Assembly (NCBI GenBank): GCA_947477885.1
Contig: CANJUD010000002.1
Coordinates: 62,001-126,000 of the forward strand
DNA: 64,000 bases
Direction of reading: 5' to 3'
DNA from: Bacteroidota bacterium
GTDB lineage: Bacteria; Bacteroidota; Bacteroidia; UKL13-3
Part shown: positions 53,759 through 62,049 of the stretch, one piece after another
How the letters are laid out: the number at the start of each line of letters is the position of its first letter
Numbering within the stretch: position 1 is the first letter of the stretch
Program-made: the position numbers and the translations under genes
Notes under the pieces: generated by a model
The model's input: the letters and a program-made list of their open reading frames with translations, nothing else
What the model was told of the DNA's origin: nothing
The model's database searches: none

Positions 53759-54726
53759 TATTGCTTCACAAATTTAGTTTGTAATACTTCTGTTCCGTCC
53801 AAAATTTGCAATAAATACATACCTTGAGCCAAAGAAGTGATATCAATATTGTTATTAGAAGCACTTAAGTTATTATATACTTTATGGCCCTGCATATCAT
53901 ATATACTTACACGTTTTCCATTCAAACTTTCGCTGGTATATAATACTTCATTTGCAGGACAAGGATATACAAATATTTCTTTGCTTGATGATATATTTTG
54001 TAACCCAGTATAATGATCTGATGTAGTGAAATTATCCATACAGAAATAGCCGGGCGTATTCATTCCGTATTGACCTGTATCGGTTGAAGAGAACATAAAT
54101 GTGAGGCTATCCACATTGCCAAGACTTGTCAAATCAACCCATGTCCAGCCCTTAATGATATAGTCTTTACTATTGTCTTTGTTTTGATAATCGGCCAAAT
54201 AAAAATCTTTCATTTTGCCTGCACTGCTATTATTCAAATAACCACTAATTGTAATCTTAAACCAATCAGTATCATTTCCTGAAACGCCACCAAATTTTTT
54301 GGCAAAAGTACTGTCTCCATTTTTCATACTCAAATATGCATAAGTATTATTGGTTACCCAAAATCCTTTGGCTTCCTTACCTGCTGCTTGGTTTTTTAGT
54401 ACCACAACTGAATAAGAATATCCAACTGCGTAGTTAGCTGAATTATAACCTTTCCCCGCAATTGCACTGTACTGATTAAAATATCCTGCAGTAATTGTAT
54501 CAACTTTATTACTCACCGCAAAGCCATACCACGAGCCACCCCAAGCAGTATCATAGTTGTTACGCAATATAATATTACCTGATTCAAGCTTTTTACTTGC
54601 ATCACTCCCATTGAGGTAACCAGAAGTTGGAATAGTAATGTTCTCAAAATCGGAAACTGTTTGGGCGTTTGCCGTAAAAACCGCTAGCATAATCAATGCT
54701 ACAAATGTGTAGATGTGTTTTGTCAT
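53758..54726 (-). CDS. DUF4465 protein with T9SS sorting domain, BtuH-like
   Basis: 322 residues. Signal peptide (1-21, ending ANAQ), DUF4465 beta-sandwich (about 25-235; DFENITIPTSGYLNGSDAS, NNYDTAWGGSWYGFAVSNK, GKGYNSANYAVGYS, GYFCMDNFT), then a T9SS sorting domain (IFVYPCPANEVLYTSESLNG). Proteins of this kind occur beside btuB in Bacteroidota; I recall that the BtuH class of B12-binding surface proteins has such a domain. Here the anchor is T9SS rather than lipid. The gene lies 11 nt after the receptor gene. Confidence 0.83.
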   Translation of the reverse strand: MTKHIYTFVALIMLAVFTANAQTVSDFENITIPTSGYLNGSDASKKLESGNIILRNNYDTAWGGSWYGFAVSNKVDTITAGYFNQYSAIAGKGYNSANYAVGYSYSVVVLKNQAAGKEAKGFWVTNNTYAYLSMKNGDSTFAKKFGGVSGNDTDWFKITISGYLNNSSAGKMKDFYLADYQNKDNSKDYIIKGWTWVDLTSLGNVDSLTFMFSSTDTGQYGMNTPGYFCMDNFTTSDHYTGLQNISSSKEIFVYPCPANEVLYTSESLNGKRVSIYDMQGHKVYNNLSASNNNIDITSLAQGMYLLQILDGTEVLQTKFVKQ

Positions 54727-54737
54727 GTTGTTAATTG

Positions 54738-56705
54738 TTATTGTTTTTTTTGTTTTATGTTTAATATAATTGATAGTTCAAAATATCGGCCCGGTAAGGC
54801 GTAGTTTTGTAATGTTTGATAATATATATTCGCTAAATTTATTAATTTCACTGAGCCGACAAATTCAGCTTGTTTTACTTTGAAAATATTTTGTAAATAG
54901 ATATTCTGAATCAGATAAGGCTGCAACCATGCTGTATTATCAAGGTTTGTATAGCGTACACCCGTTTGTTGCAGCAAATAAATAAGGGATGTTTTCCTAT
55001 ATTTAAACTCCACAAACCAATTCAATTTAAAAGGTGGAATGTATATCATTTGTTTATAGTCGACACGAGAAGCAAACACAGGATTTGAAATCACATTTAA
55101 CGATTGTGTATATCCTATATTTACTTGACTTTTAATATCTATTTTTTTATACTTTGTTGCTATAGTGTAAATAAACTCCAAACCATTTATTTTAGTTTCT
55201 TTAAGATTGGTAGGCTCTACATAAACTGGACTATTCAAATTTATCCATACCACTCGGTTAGAAATGTGGTTATAATAATAGGTAAATTCCAAATCATGTT
55301 TAATTTTTTTACCCATATACTTATATACCAATCCTACTTCAAACTGCTTCGTATTTTCAGGTTTTATATTGATATTCCCCCCAGGTTGGTAATAGCGTTC
55401 GTTAAAAGTAGGCAATCTGAATCCTTTGGTGGCATTAGATTTAACAAGCAATGTATTTCTATTTTTCTGCACCATAATATATTGCAAACCCACAAAAGGA
55501 GAAAAGAATGGTTTTGAAAATGTATAATATTGCTCACGTACATTCGCTGATATTTCTATTTTTTTTGTCGGATTAACTCTATACCGAAGCATCACCGCGG
55601 TGCGGTTTTCAAAATGCGTAATATTATAATTAGTTTGTTCGCCTTTTACATACTGGTGCTCAATTGCCACAGATAATTTATGTATCTTATATAATGGATT
55701 AAAAAAATGTTCAAATGAATTTTGCCACTGTAATATAATCGTTCGTGAATAGGTATTATTAATTGACCTAGCATCATAAATTTCATCTTGATTAAGCAGC
55801 CCTGTTTTGATTTGGGTAATACCCAATTTGTTTTTAAAATCAAGATGAAAACCATTCACCATATTATATCCTGAACGTTTGCCCTGCGCTATATCAATGC
55901 CAATAGGCGGCTGAATATTTATGGTATATATATTCACCAAACTTAAAAATTTAATAGATATACTTTTATTGATTTTATACAATGCCGAGCCATTGAAAGT
56001 CTTTTTATTCAATGAGCACTCAGGCATTTGTTCCCCGGGCATTCCTGGTTTGAAAGGATTGATAAAGGTAAAACTGTTTGCATTGTCTCTATATACAATT
56101 CCTAAATTTACAATCAGTTTTTTAATCCCAAAATTAGTATTAAAAGCGGTTGTACATCCACCAATACTATTATAATTGCCGATAAAATTTACCAAGTCTT
56201 TTCGTTCGAAATTTTGGTCTATCACCACCGTTCCTCCTATGGCTCCACTCCCTGCAAATGTCGCATTGCCGCCTGCAAGTAGCGTGATTTTCTCCCCAGA
56301 ATTGCTTGTTAGATTTGACAAATCTGTTAATCCCAAAGCAGGATTATTCAACTGAAAACCATTCCACAATACATTGGTGTGCTCTGCTCCTGTCCCTCTA
56401 AAAGAAACAGTTGATAAGGCTCCATTGCCATAGTTTTTAAGGTAAGCTGTACTACTTAAGTTTATAATATCAGCTAGGTCCTTATAATTGTTTATATACT
56501 TTAATGCCGAGTCGGGATTAAAAGTTTTAATACCTATTTCAGAAATTTTATAGTTTTTAGAAATGATATCAGCCGCTGGTAATTGCTGGGCTTTGGTGGT
56601 GTCTATAATAGTTTGTGCACTTGTATTATCCAACAAAAAATATAATACCACACAAACAAATATTCGCTTGTATAAAGTAAGTGTATTATATATATTTTTG
56701 TCCAT
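54738..56705 (-). CDS. btuB: BtuB-like TonB-dependent vitamin B12 receptor
   Basis: 655 residues, about the size of BtuB and without the CarboxypepD_reg domain of the larger receptors in the window. Signal peptide (1-30, ending NTSAQ), plug (about 60-165; ALSTVSFRGTGAEHTNVLWN, GNATFAGSGAIGGTVVID), and barrel ending in a strand close to the C-terminus (ELSIILNIKQKKQ). The basic tail after the last strand is unusual. The cobalamin riboswitch directly upstream identifies the ligand class. It is the first gene of a four-gene operon. Confidence 0.88.
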   Translation of the reverse strand: MDKNIYNTLTLYKRIFVCVVLYFLLDNTSAQTIIDTTKAQQLPAADIISKNYKISEIGIKTFNPDSALKYINNYKDLADIINLSSTAYLKNYGNGALSTVSFRGTGAEHTNVLWNGFQLNNPALGLTDLSNLTSNSGEKITLLAGGNATFAGSGAIGGTVVIDQNFERKDLVNFIGNYNSIGGCTTAFNTNFGIKKLIVNLGIVYRDNANSFTFINPFKPGMPGEQMPECSLNKKTFNGSALYKINKSISIKFLSLVNIYTINIQPPIGIDIAQGKRSGYNMVNGFHLDFKNKLGITQIKTGLLNQDEIYDARSINNTYSRTIILQWQNSFEHFFNPLYKIHKLSVAIEHQYVKGEQTNYNITHFENRTAVMLRYRVNPTKKIEISANVREQYYTFSKPFFSPFVGLQYIMVQKNRNTLLVKSNATKGFRLPTFNERYYQPGGNINIKPENTKQFEVGLVYKYMGKKIKHDLEFTYYYNHISNRVVWINLNSPVYVEPTNLKETKINGLEFIYTIATKYKKIDIKSQVNIGYTQSLNVISNPVFASRVDYKQMIYIPPFKLNWFVEFKYRKTSLIYLLQQTGVRYTNLDNTAWLQPYLIQNIYLQNIFKVKQAEFVGSVKLINLANIYYQTLQNYALPGRYFELSIILNIKQKKQ

Positions 56706-56777
56706 TGCTTTGTTTTAAAAAAAGCTAGAGGAAAAATGAATGACAAATGATGGGGTTTCCAAAATTCACCAAACGCT

Positions 56778-56998
56778 TTTTACCCGAAAGCTTTGATACT
56801 ATCTAGTTCAGGCAGGTCTTCTGACTTCCCCCTTTTTTGTGGCCTTCCCATTCAGTAAAACTGAGCAGTGGCAATGGTTACAAAAAAATTCCTCCGTAGG
56901 AAGGGGGTTTACAGCATCGGGAAATGTTCATGATTTGCACATGATTCCCTTTTAATCCGCCTGTTTTGTTTAAACATGGAGGAACCCAAACCGATGCA
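56778..56998 (-). ncRNA. Cobalamin (B12) riboswitch
   Basis: On the minus strand the leader contains the conserved AAAAGGGAATCATGTGCAAA with TCATGAAC, then CCCGATGCTGTAA, the GCCACTG segment (complement of 56866-56872) and the B12 box AGTCAGAAGACCTGCCTGA (complement of 56808-56826). These are the hallmark conserved blocks of the adenosylcobalamin riboswitch in the right order. It lies in the 353-bp space between btuB and the divergent FAD oxidoreductase and is expected to reduce expression of the operon when cobalamin is plentiful. A promoter-like CACCTTTG lies just upstream (near 57000). Confidence 0.93.
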
Positions 56999-57046
56999 AA
57001 GGTGCAACTAGTTTTGAATAGTACAATATTTTTTTGTCAACATGCC

Positions 57047-57054
57047 TAATATTG
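57047..57054 (+). promoter_or_regulatory. -7 box TAATATTG, 4 nt before a GTG start
   Basis: TAATATTG-CACC-GTG. One base departs from TAnnTTTG; the same octamer occurs upstream of the beta-helix gene (27914). Expected transcription start is at the GTG itself. Confidence 0.5.
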
Positions 57055-57058
57055 CACC

Positions 57059-58309
57059 GTGATTTTAGAGAATGAATATGAGGTAATAATTGCAGGGGCT
57101 GGTCCGGCTGGAGCTAGTTCTTCCATTTTTTTATCGCAGGCAGGTATCAAACATTTATTAATTGACAAAGCAGAATTTCCGCGTGATAAAGTTTGTGGCG
57201 ATGCTCTCAGCGGGAAAGTTTTGAGTCACCTGAAACATGCTATTCCTGATGTGGCTGCTAAGTTTGCTCAAAATCAAAAAGATTATTTGCCTAGCTACGG
57301 AGTTCGTTTTGTAGCACCCAATGGCAAGCAGGCTGATATTCCTTTTCTGCCCAATATTACCAAAGATTCTCCGCCTCCTGGATTTATTTCTAAACGAATT
57401 GATTTTGATAATTTCTTATATAATAATACTTCTTCCGATTTTGCAATTCGCATATCAAATGCAGAATTGACGGGAATAAAAAAAGAGAATGATATCATAC
57501 AACTCCAGATTAAAAATGGAGAAACTATATATCATACCAAAACAAAAATACTTATAGGTGCTGATGGCGAACGTGGCATCTCGCACAAATACGTGTCAGG
57601 AGGCAGTAAGCGTGACTTGGAGGCATTCTCAGCGGGTATTCGTGCATATTATACTGGCATTGCGGGATATCATGAAATGAACTATATAGAACTTCATTTT
57701 TTACCTGAAATTTTGCCCGGATATTTTTGGATTTTTCCGATGGCCAATGGTGTGTCAAATGTGGGTTTGGGAATATTATCTTCTGAAGTTTCGAAGCACC
57801 ATTTGAATCTTAAAAAAATATTTAATGATATATTAAACCTACCCCAATTTAAAGGACGATTTGCAAATGCAAAACCTGAATCGCAAATACAAGGCTGGGG
57901 TTTGCCGCTTGGCAATAAATATGTAAAACGCTCAACAGATAACGTAATCTTAACAGGTGATGCTGCTAATTTAATCGATCCATTCACAGGCGAAGGAATT
58001 GGGAATGCTATATTATCTGGACGTTATGCTGCTTATGCAGCTATTAAAGCTTTAGAAAATAAGATTTATACTGAAGCATTTTTTAAAGAACACTATGATA
58101 CGCTAATCAAACAAAAAGTGGGGCATGAATTGAAAGTTGGTTCTACACTTTTAAAACTGTGTCGTTATAAATTCCTATTCAATTTTGTAGTAAACAAAGC
58201 CTCCCGTAACAAGGAGTTCAGAGATACCATCTCTTGCATGTTTGCCAATATCGATTTACGTTCCAAGTTTGGCAATCCGATGTTTTATCTGAGGATGCTA
58301 TTTGGGTAG
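57059..58309 (+). CDS. FAD-dependent oxidoreductase, geranylgeranyl reductase-like
   Basis: 416 residues, start GTG 57059. The FAD-binding dinucleotide motif is VIIAGAGPAGASSSIFLSQA (about residues 9-28), followed by FPRDKVCGDALSGKVLSHL (Cys-Gly-Asp typical of the family), IGADGERGISHKYV and the C-terminal GDAANLIDPFTGEGIGNAIL. Members reduce isoprenoid double bonds or act in lipid and quinone modification. The substrate here is unknown; no isoprenoid gene is next to it. The stop codon is followed at once by a MITE-like element. Confidence 0.87.
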   Translation: MILENEYEVIIAGAGPAGASSSIFLSQAGIKHLLIDKAEFPRDKVCGDALSGKVLSHLKHAIPDVAAKFAQNQKDYLPSYGVRFVAPNGKQADIPFLPNITKDSPPPGFISKRIDFDNFLYNNTSSDFAIRISNAELTGIKKENDIIQLQIKNGETIYHTKTKILIGADGERGISHKYVSGGSKRDLEAFSAGIRAYYTGIAGYHEMNYIELHFLPEILPGYFWIFPMANGVSNVGLGILSSEVSKHHLNLKKIFNDILNLPQFKGRFANAKPESQIQGWGLPLGNKYVKRSTDNVILTGDAANLIDPFTGEGIGNAILSGRYAAYAAIKALENKIYTEAFFKEHYDTLIKQKVGHELKVGSTLLKLCRYKFLFNFVVNKASRNKEFRDTISCMFANIDLRSKFGNPMFYLRMLFG

Positions 58310-58416
58310 TTTGTCACCCTGAGTTAATCGAAGGGCGACAAACTAGAATGCACTTTAATTAAGACAATTGAAACGATATACTCCGAAAGTGGTCCTCGAT
58401 AAACTCAGACTGACAA
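58309..58416. repeat. MITE-like element, TTTGTCA...TGACAA type, copy 2
   Basis: GTTTGTCACCCTGAGTTAAT with CGAAGG at the left end and CCTCGATAAACTCAGACTGA with CAA at the right end are inverted relative to each other. The left end also folds on itself (GTTTGTC ... GACAAAC). It begins in the stop codon of the FAD gene. Related to 50415-50530. Confidence 0.75.
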
Positions 58417-58484
58417 TTCTTTTTAATTCTTAAGCGGAGCTCACAAGGGATTCCGATATGCATTGGAAGTGACGACGTTGATAT

Positions 58485-58492
58485 TATATTTG
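58485..58492 (+). promoter_or_regulatory. -7 box TATATTTG
   Basis: Perfect TAnnTTTG, 18 nt upstream of the ATG at 58511. Confidence 0.5.
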
Positions 58493-58510
58493 CATTAAGA
58501 AAAATCCGAT

Positions 58511-59440
58511 ATGCTTAACAAAATTCTTTCATTAACTATTATATACTTCTTCCTAGCAAAAGCCGCCAAGGCAGAGAAGCCTGTCGATGTATTTGACAGC
58601 ACCAAGAACTTCCTAGGAGAATATGGTTATCTATACCAGGGCCAAAAACTATATGTAAAACCCCTAAACGATGACCTCAAACAATTTGGCTATTCTGGCT
58701 TTATTCTTGATTATAAAATAGACAAAGATATTCCCGAAAATATATATTATCCCGATGGGAATAATCATACCAAATACGACAGATTATTCGGTAAATATTT
58801 TCAGATAATTGATATAATAAAACCCATGACTGATAGTGCCAACTATGGCATGGGACAAGACTTTGTATTCAAGCTCATCAATCTTTCCAATAATGATACT
58901 TTGTATTTTATATATCAAGGAGAATTCGAACATACATTTCCTTTTATAGTTGATGGTTATTATCAGAAACAAAAGAAATTGGCGATAGGTAAAAAATTTG
59001 TATTTAAAGATGAACTTATTGCAACTGCAGTTGACTTAGATAAAGGTATATTAGTAGACACAAAAACAGGTGAAGTTTGGACTTGTACCGATATAAAGAT
59101 TGATGATGCATATTCATCGCTCTCCGTGATTTTTCAAAACACAAAGGGCAAGAAAATTGCCTTGCCTATTGAGCCAACTGTTGGTGTACAAAAGCAATGG
59201 AAAACATATACCAAAGCAGAAGCTGATAAATATATTAAGGAATTTGGCAGAGTAGCATATTATAATATTTTGCAAGGTATTGTTACAGTTGGTATCAACA
59301 GAAAAATGTGTAGCATGGCTCTGGGACTGCCTAAAGATAAAAAAGAAACAATGGTTGGAAAAATAAAAAAAGAGGTTTGCACATATAATAATGGACAAAT
59401 TTTGACTTTTGAAAATGGGATATTAAAAACAATAAAGTAG
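58511..59440 (+). CDS. Secreted hypothetical protein, 309 aa
   Basis: A short hydrophobic N-terminus (residues 4-19, LSLTIIYFFLAKAAKAEK) suggests a signal peptide. The body is rich in Lys, Asp and Tyr with alternating strands (YLYQGQKLYVKPLNDDLKQF, DTLYFIYQGEFEHTFPFIVD), and the end (ITVGINRKMCSMALGLPKDK, KKEVCTYNNGQILTFENGIL) resembles a SmpA/OmlA- or DUF-type lipoprotein C-terminal motif in which a gene-expression-like GxxK segment precedes paired strands. No family assignment is safe. Confidence 0.65.
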   Translation: MLNKILSLTIIYFFLAKAAKAEKPVDVFDSTKNFLGEYGYLYQGQKLYVKPLNDDLKQFGYSGFILDYKIDKDIPENIYYPDGNNHTKYDRLFGKYFQIIDIIKPMTDSANYGMGQDFVFKLINLSNNDTLYFIYQGEFEHTFPFIVDGYYQKQKKLAIGKKFVFKDELIATAVDLDKGILVDTKTGEVWTCTDIKIDDAYSSLSVIFQNTKGKKIALPIEPTVGVQKQWKTYTKAEADKYIKEFGRVAYYNILQGIVTVGINRKMCSMALGLPKDKKETMVGKIKKEVCTYNNGQILTFENGILKTIK

Positions 59441-59451
59441 TATGAAAGTTT

Positions 59452-59484
59452 GAGCGGAGTCGAAGAAGACGATTCGACTCCGCC
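59452..59484. repeat. Strong hairpin GCGGAGTCGAA / TTCGACTCCGC
   Basis: A perfect 11-bp stem (59454-59464 and 59473-59483) with an 8-nt loop, 13 nt after the stop of the secreted hypothetical. No T-run follows, so it is not a standard terminator; it may be a REP-like element or an mRNA-stabilising structure. Confidence 0.65.
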
Positions 59485-59554
59485 AAGGGCAGCACTTCGA
59501 TTACCAAACATTTCTTTCTTCCACCCGTTATCATATATACAAAAAAATAAAAAT

Positions 59555-60271
59555 ATGTCACAATACATTTTACATCCTTCAAATACCCGTGGCCATGCAA
59601 ACCACGGCTGGCTTGATGCCCATCACAGTTTTAGTTTTGCCAGTTATTACGATCCTTCGCGGATGCATTTTGGTGTATTGCGTGTGCTAAATGACGATAA
59701 CATTGCAGGCGGTATGGGCTTCGGCCAGCACCCGCATGACAATATGGAAATTATTACTATTCCATTAGAAGGCGATTTGGAGCACCAAGACAATATTGGC
59801 AACAAAGAAGTGATTCGCCAAAATGATATACAAGTGATGAGTGCCGGAACTGGCGTGGTTCACAGTGAATATAATGCCAATAAAGACAAGCCCGTAAAAC
59901 TGTTCCAGATATGGTTATTCCCCAATAAAAAAGATGTAACACCTCGGTACCAACAAATCACTCTGAACGAATCAGACCGAATCAACCATCTGCAACAAAT
60001 ACTCTCCCCCAATGAAGCCGATGAAGGCGTTTGGATACACCAAGATGCATGGTTCCACATGGGTAAACTAAGCTCAGGTTTTACCACCGACTATCATATT
60101 AAAAAAGAAGGAAACGGTGTATATATATTTGTGATAAATGGCACCGTAACAATTGATGGTCACACGTTGCAAACCCGCGATGCAATAGGTGTGTGGGACA
60201 CGACTCAATTTAATTTAAAAGCAGATAGTGACTGTGAGATGCTGTTGATGGATGTGCCGATGGGGGTGTGA
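59555..60271 (+). CDS. Pirin family protein
   Basis: 238 residues from ATG 59555 (MSQYILHPSNTRGHANHGWL); the longer frame runs back through the hairpin and is rejected. The cupin metal site is intact: HPHDNMEIITIPLEG (two His) and GVVHSEYN (His, Glu). The conserved DAHHSFSFASYYDPSRMHFG is near the start. Bacterial pirins of this type may act as quercetin dioxygenase-like enzymes or as regulators of metabolism; the function cannot be chosen from the sequence. The tsaB frame follows closely. Confidence 0.92.
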   Translation: MSQYILHPSNTRGHANHGWLDAHHSFSFASYYDPSRMHFGVLRVLNDDNIAGGMGFGQHPHDNMEIITIPLEGDLEHQDNIGNKEVIRQNDIQVMSAGTGVVHSEYNANKDKPVKLFQIWLFPNKKDVTPRYQQITLNESDRINHLQQILSPNEADEGVWIHQDAWFHMGKLSSGFTTDYHIKKEGNGVYIFVINGTVTIDGHTLQTRDAIGVWDTTQFNLKADSDCEMLLMDVPMGV

Positions 60272-60303
60272 AAAATTGCTCCAATTTTAGCGTTATTATA
60301 GTC

Positions 60304-60311
60304 TATTTTTG
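60304..60311 (+). promoter_or_regulatory. -7 box TATTTTTG, 7 nt before the tsaB TTG
   Basis: TATTTTTG-CACCGCT-TTG. If used, the tsaB mRNA starts almost at the start codon. The box lies inside the longer reading frame, which supports the shorter start. Confidence 0.5.
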
Positions 60312-60318
60312 CACCGCT

Positions 60319-60987
60319 TTGAATAACCACATCCTACTTTTAGAAACCACAGGAGATACCTGCTCTGCTGCCATTTGCAGAGATGGGGAGATTGTTTCAT
60401 ATAACTTTGAGGATGGGAAAAAGCATTCATCGGTAATCACTTTGCTTATCGCCCAAGTTTGCAAAGAAGCCAATTTGCTCTTGAAAGAAACACATGCAGC
60501 CGCACTCAATATAGGCCCAGGTTCTTATACTGGCTTGCGTGTGGGCTTGTCGGCAGCCAAGGGTATCTGTTATGCCAATGAGATTCCTTTGATTTCGGTG
60601 AATGGTTTCGAAATATTATATCATTTGCTAAGCAAAGAAAACCCCGCAAACGAAGCAAATTTCATTATCCCAGTCATTCATGCCCGTAAGGATGAGTTCT
60701 TTTTCTCGGTTTTGAACAAGGATGGCGAAGTGATAGAAGCCTCTAGTTACTTGCTGGCAAATGATTTGACTATGCACGCCCAAGCAAATTACCCGGGTTT
60801 TATTTTTTGTGGTGAAGACAGAGATTTATTCACGAAATTTGCAAACCAAAATATCGAATATATACAAACAGAAAAAATTAATGCTACACACTTGGCAACT
60901 ATCGCAAATCAGAAATATATAAATAGCATGTTTGCAGATTTAGCATATAGCGAACCATTATATATAAAAGAATTCCAATCCTATTAA
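60319..60987 (+). CDS. tsaB: tRNA threonylcarbamoyladenosine biosynthesis protein TsaB
   Basis: 222 residues from TTG 60319 (LNNHILLLETTGDTCSAAIC), the usual N-terminus of the family; the frame from 60268 would add an unlikely Cys/Phe-rich extension. The signature GPGSYTGLRVGLSAAKGICY (about residues 70-89) is present. TsaB binds TsaD and is needed for the t6A37 modification of ANN-decoding tRNAs. It is a pseudo-ASKHA protein without catalytic activity. folD follows after 17 nt, probably on the same transcript. Confidence 0.9.
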   Translation: MNNHILLLETTGDTCSAAICRDGEIVSYNFEDGKKHSSVITLLIAQVCKEANLLLKETHAAALNIGPGSYTGLRVGLSAAKGICYANEIPLISVNGFEILYHLLSKENPANEANFIIPVIHARKDEFFFSVLNKDGEVIEASSYLLANDLTMHAQANYPGFIFCGEDRDLFTKFANQNIEYIQTEKINATHLATIANQKYINSMFADLAYSEPLYIKEFQSY

Positions 60988-61004
60988 AAAACTATTATAA
61001 TACA

Positions 61005-61904
61005 ATGCAATTACTCGACGGCAAATTGGTATCGGAAACCATCAAAGAAAAACTGAAAACCGAAATTGAAAGTTATATATCGCAAGGAAAACGCAAACCC
61101 AAATTAGTTGCTATTATAGTTGGCGACAATGGTGCAAGTCAAACCTACGTGGCCAGCAAAGAACGCAATAGCAAAGCAGTAGGCATGGAATCAGAAGCGA
61201 TACGGTTGGATGTTGCTACCACAGAAAATGAACTTTTGGATTTGATTGCCAAACTAAATAATGACGATACAGTTGATGGTATGTTGGTGCAATTACCACT
61301 ACCAAAACATATAGATGCAAACAAAGTAACCGATGCTATTTTGCCTCACAAAGATGTGGATGGTTTCCATCCCTATAATACCGGACAAATGGTGAAAGGG
61401 GTTGACACTTTGCTGCCCGCAACTCCCTTTGGAATTTTATTAATGCTAGAACATTATAATATACCAACAGTTGGCAAACATTGCGTAGTAATTGGCCGCA
61501 GTGACATTGTGGGCAAACCGATGTCGATATTGATGAGCCGCAATGCATACCCTGGCAATTGTACAGTAACTATGTGTCATAGCAAAACCCAAGATTTGAA
61601 TTCATATACTTTGCGTGCTGATATATTAATTGTAGCATCTGGAATACCCGAAATGGTAACAGGCGATATGGTAAAACCCGGAGCAGTTGTTATAGATGTA
61701 GGCATTACCCGCATGGATGCAGACAATGAAAAAGGATACGTAATAAAAGGCGATGTCCATTTTGAAAGTGCAAAAGAAGTTGCTTCGTATATCACTCCCG
61801 TTCCCGGCGGCGTAGGATTAATGACTATTGCAGGGTTGTTGATGAATACTTTGAATGCGTATAAGAAACATATGGGAATAGAAGAAGTAATTGTTAATGG
61901 TTAA
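61005..61904 (+). CDS. folD: Methylenetetrahydrofolate dehydrogenase/cyclohydrolase
   Basis: 299 residues. All signature segments are present: ASQTYVASKERNSKAVGMES (catalytic region with the Tyr/Lys pair), QLPLPKHIDANKVTDAILPH (substrate loop), VVIGRSDIVGKPMSILM (NADP site) and TPVPGGVGLMTIAGLLMNT. It interconverts 5,10-methylene-, methenyl- and 10-formyl-tetrahydrofolate. The last two codons (NG) and the TAA come from the heptamer array at 61893, so the native C-terminus ended near IEEVIV. Confidence 0.95.
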   Translation: MQLLDGKLVSETIKEKLKTEIESYISQGKRKPKLVAIIVGDNGASQTYVASKERNSKAVGMESEAIRLDVATTENELLDLIAKLNNDDTVDGMLVQLPLPKHIDANKVTDAILPHKDVDGFHPYNTGQMVKGVDTLLPATPFGILLMLEHYNIPTVGKHCVVIGRSDIVGKPMSILMSRNAYPGNCTVTMCHSKTQDLNSYTLRADILIVASGIPEMVTGDMVKPGAVVIDVGITRMDADNEKGYVIKGDVHFESAKEVASYITPVPGGVGLMTIAGLLMNTLNAYKKHMGIEEVIVNG

Positions 61905-62046
61905 TGGTTAATGGTTAATGGTTAATACCATTCGGCAAAAACTCATTATATAATATCCGCATTGCGACATTAACAATTAACAATTTACAATTAACCATTA
62001 ATAAAGGTTCGCATCGCGACATCAACCATTAACCATTAACCATTAA
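61893..62046. repeat. Heptamer-repeat island E (GTTAATG / ATTAACC arms)
   Basis: Four copies of GTTAATG (61893-61920), then GTTAATACC, core ACCATTCGGC (61927-61936), a middle stretch with ATAATATCCGCAT and a second CGCATCGCGAC, then ATTAACA/ATTTACA/ATTAACC units and finally AACCATT repeats ending 3 nt before the start codon of the ABC-F gene. The folD stop (61902-61904) is inside the second unit. Confidence 0.85.
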
Positions 62047-62049
62047 AGA

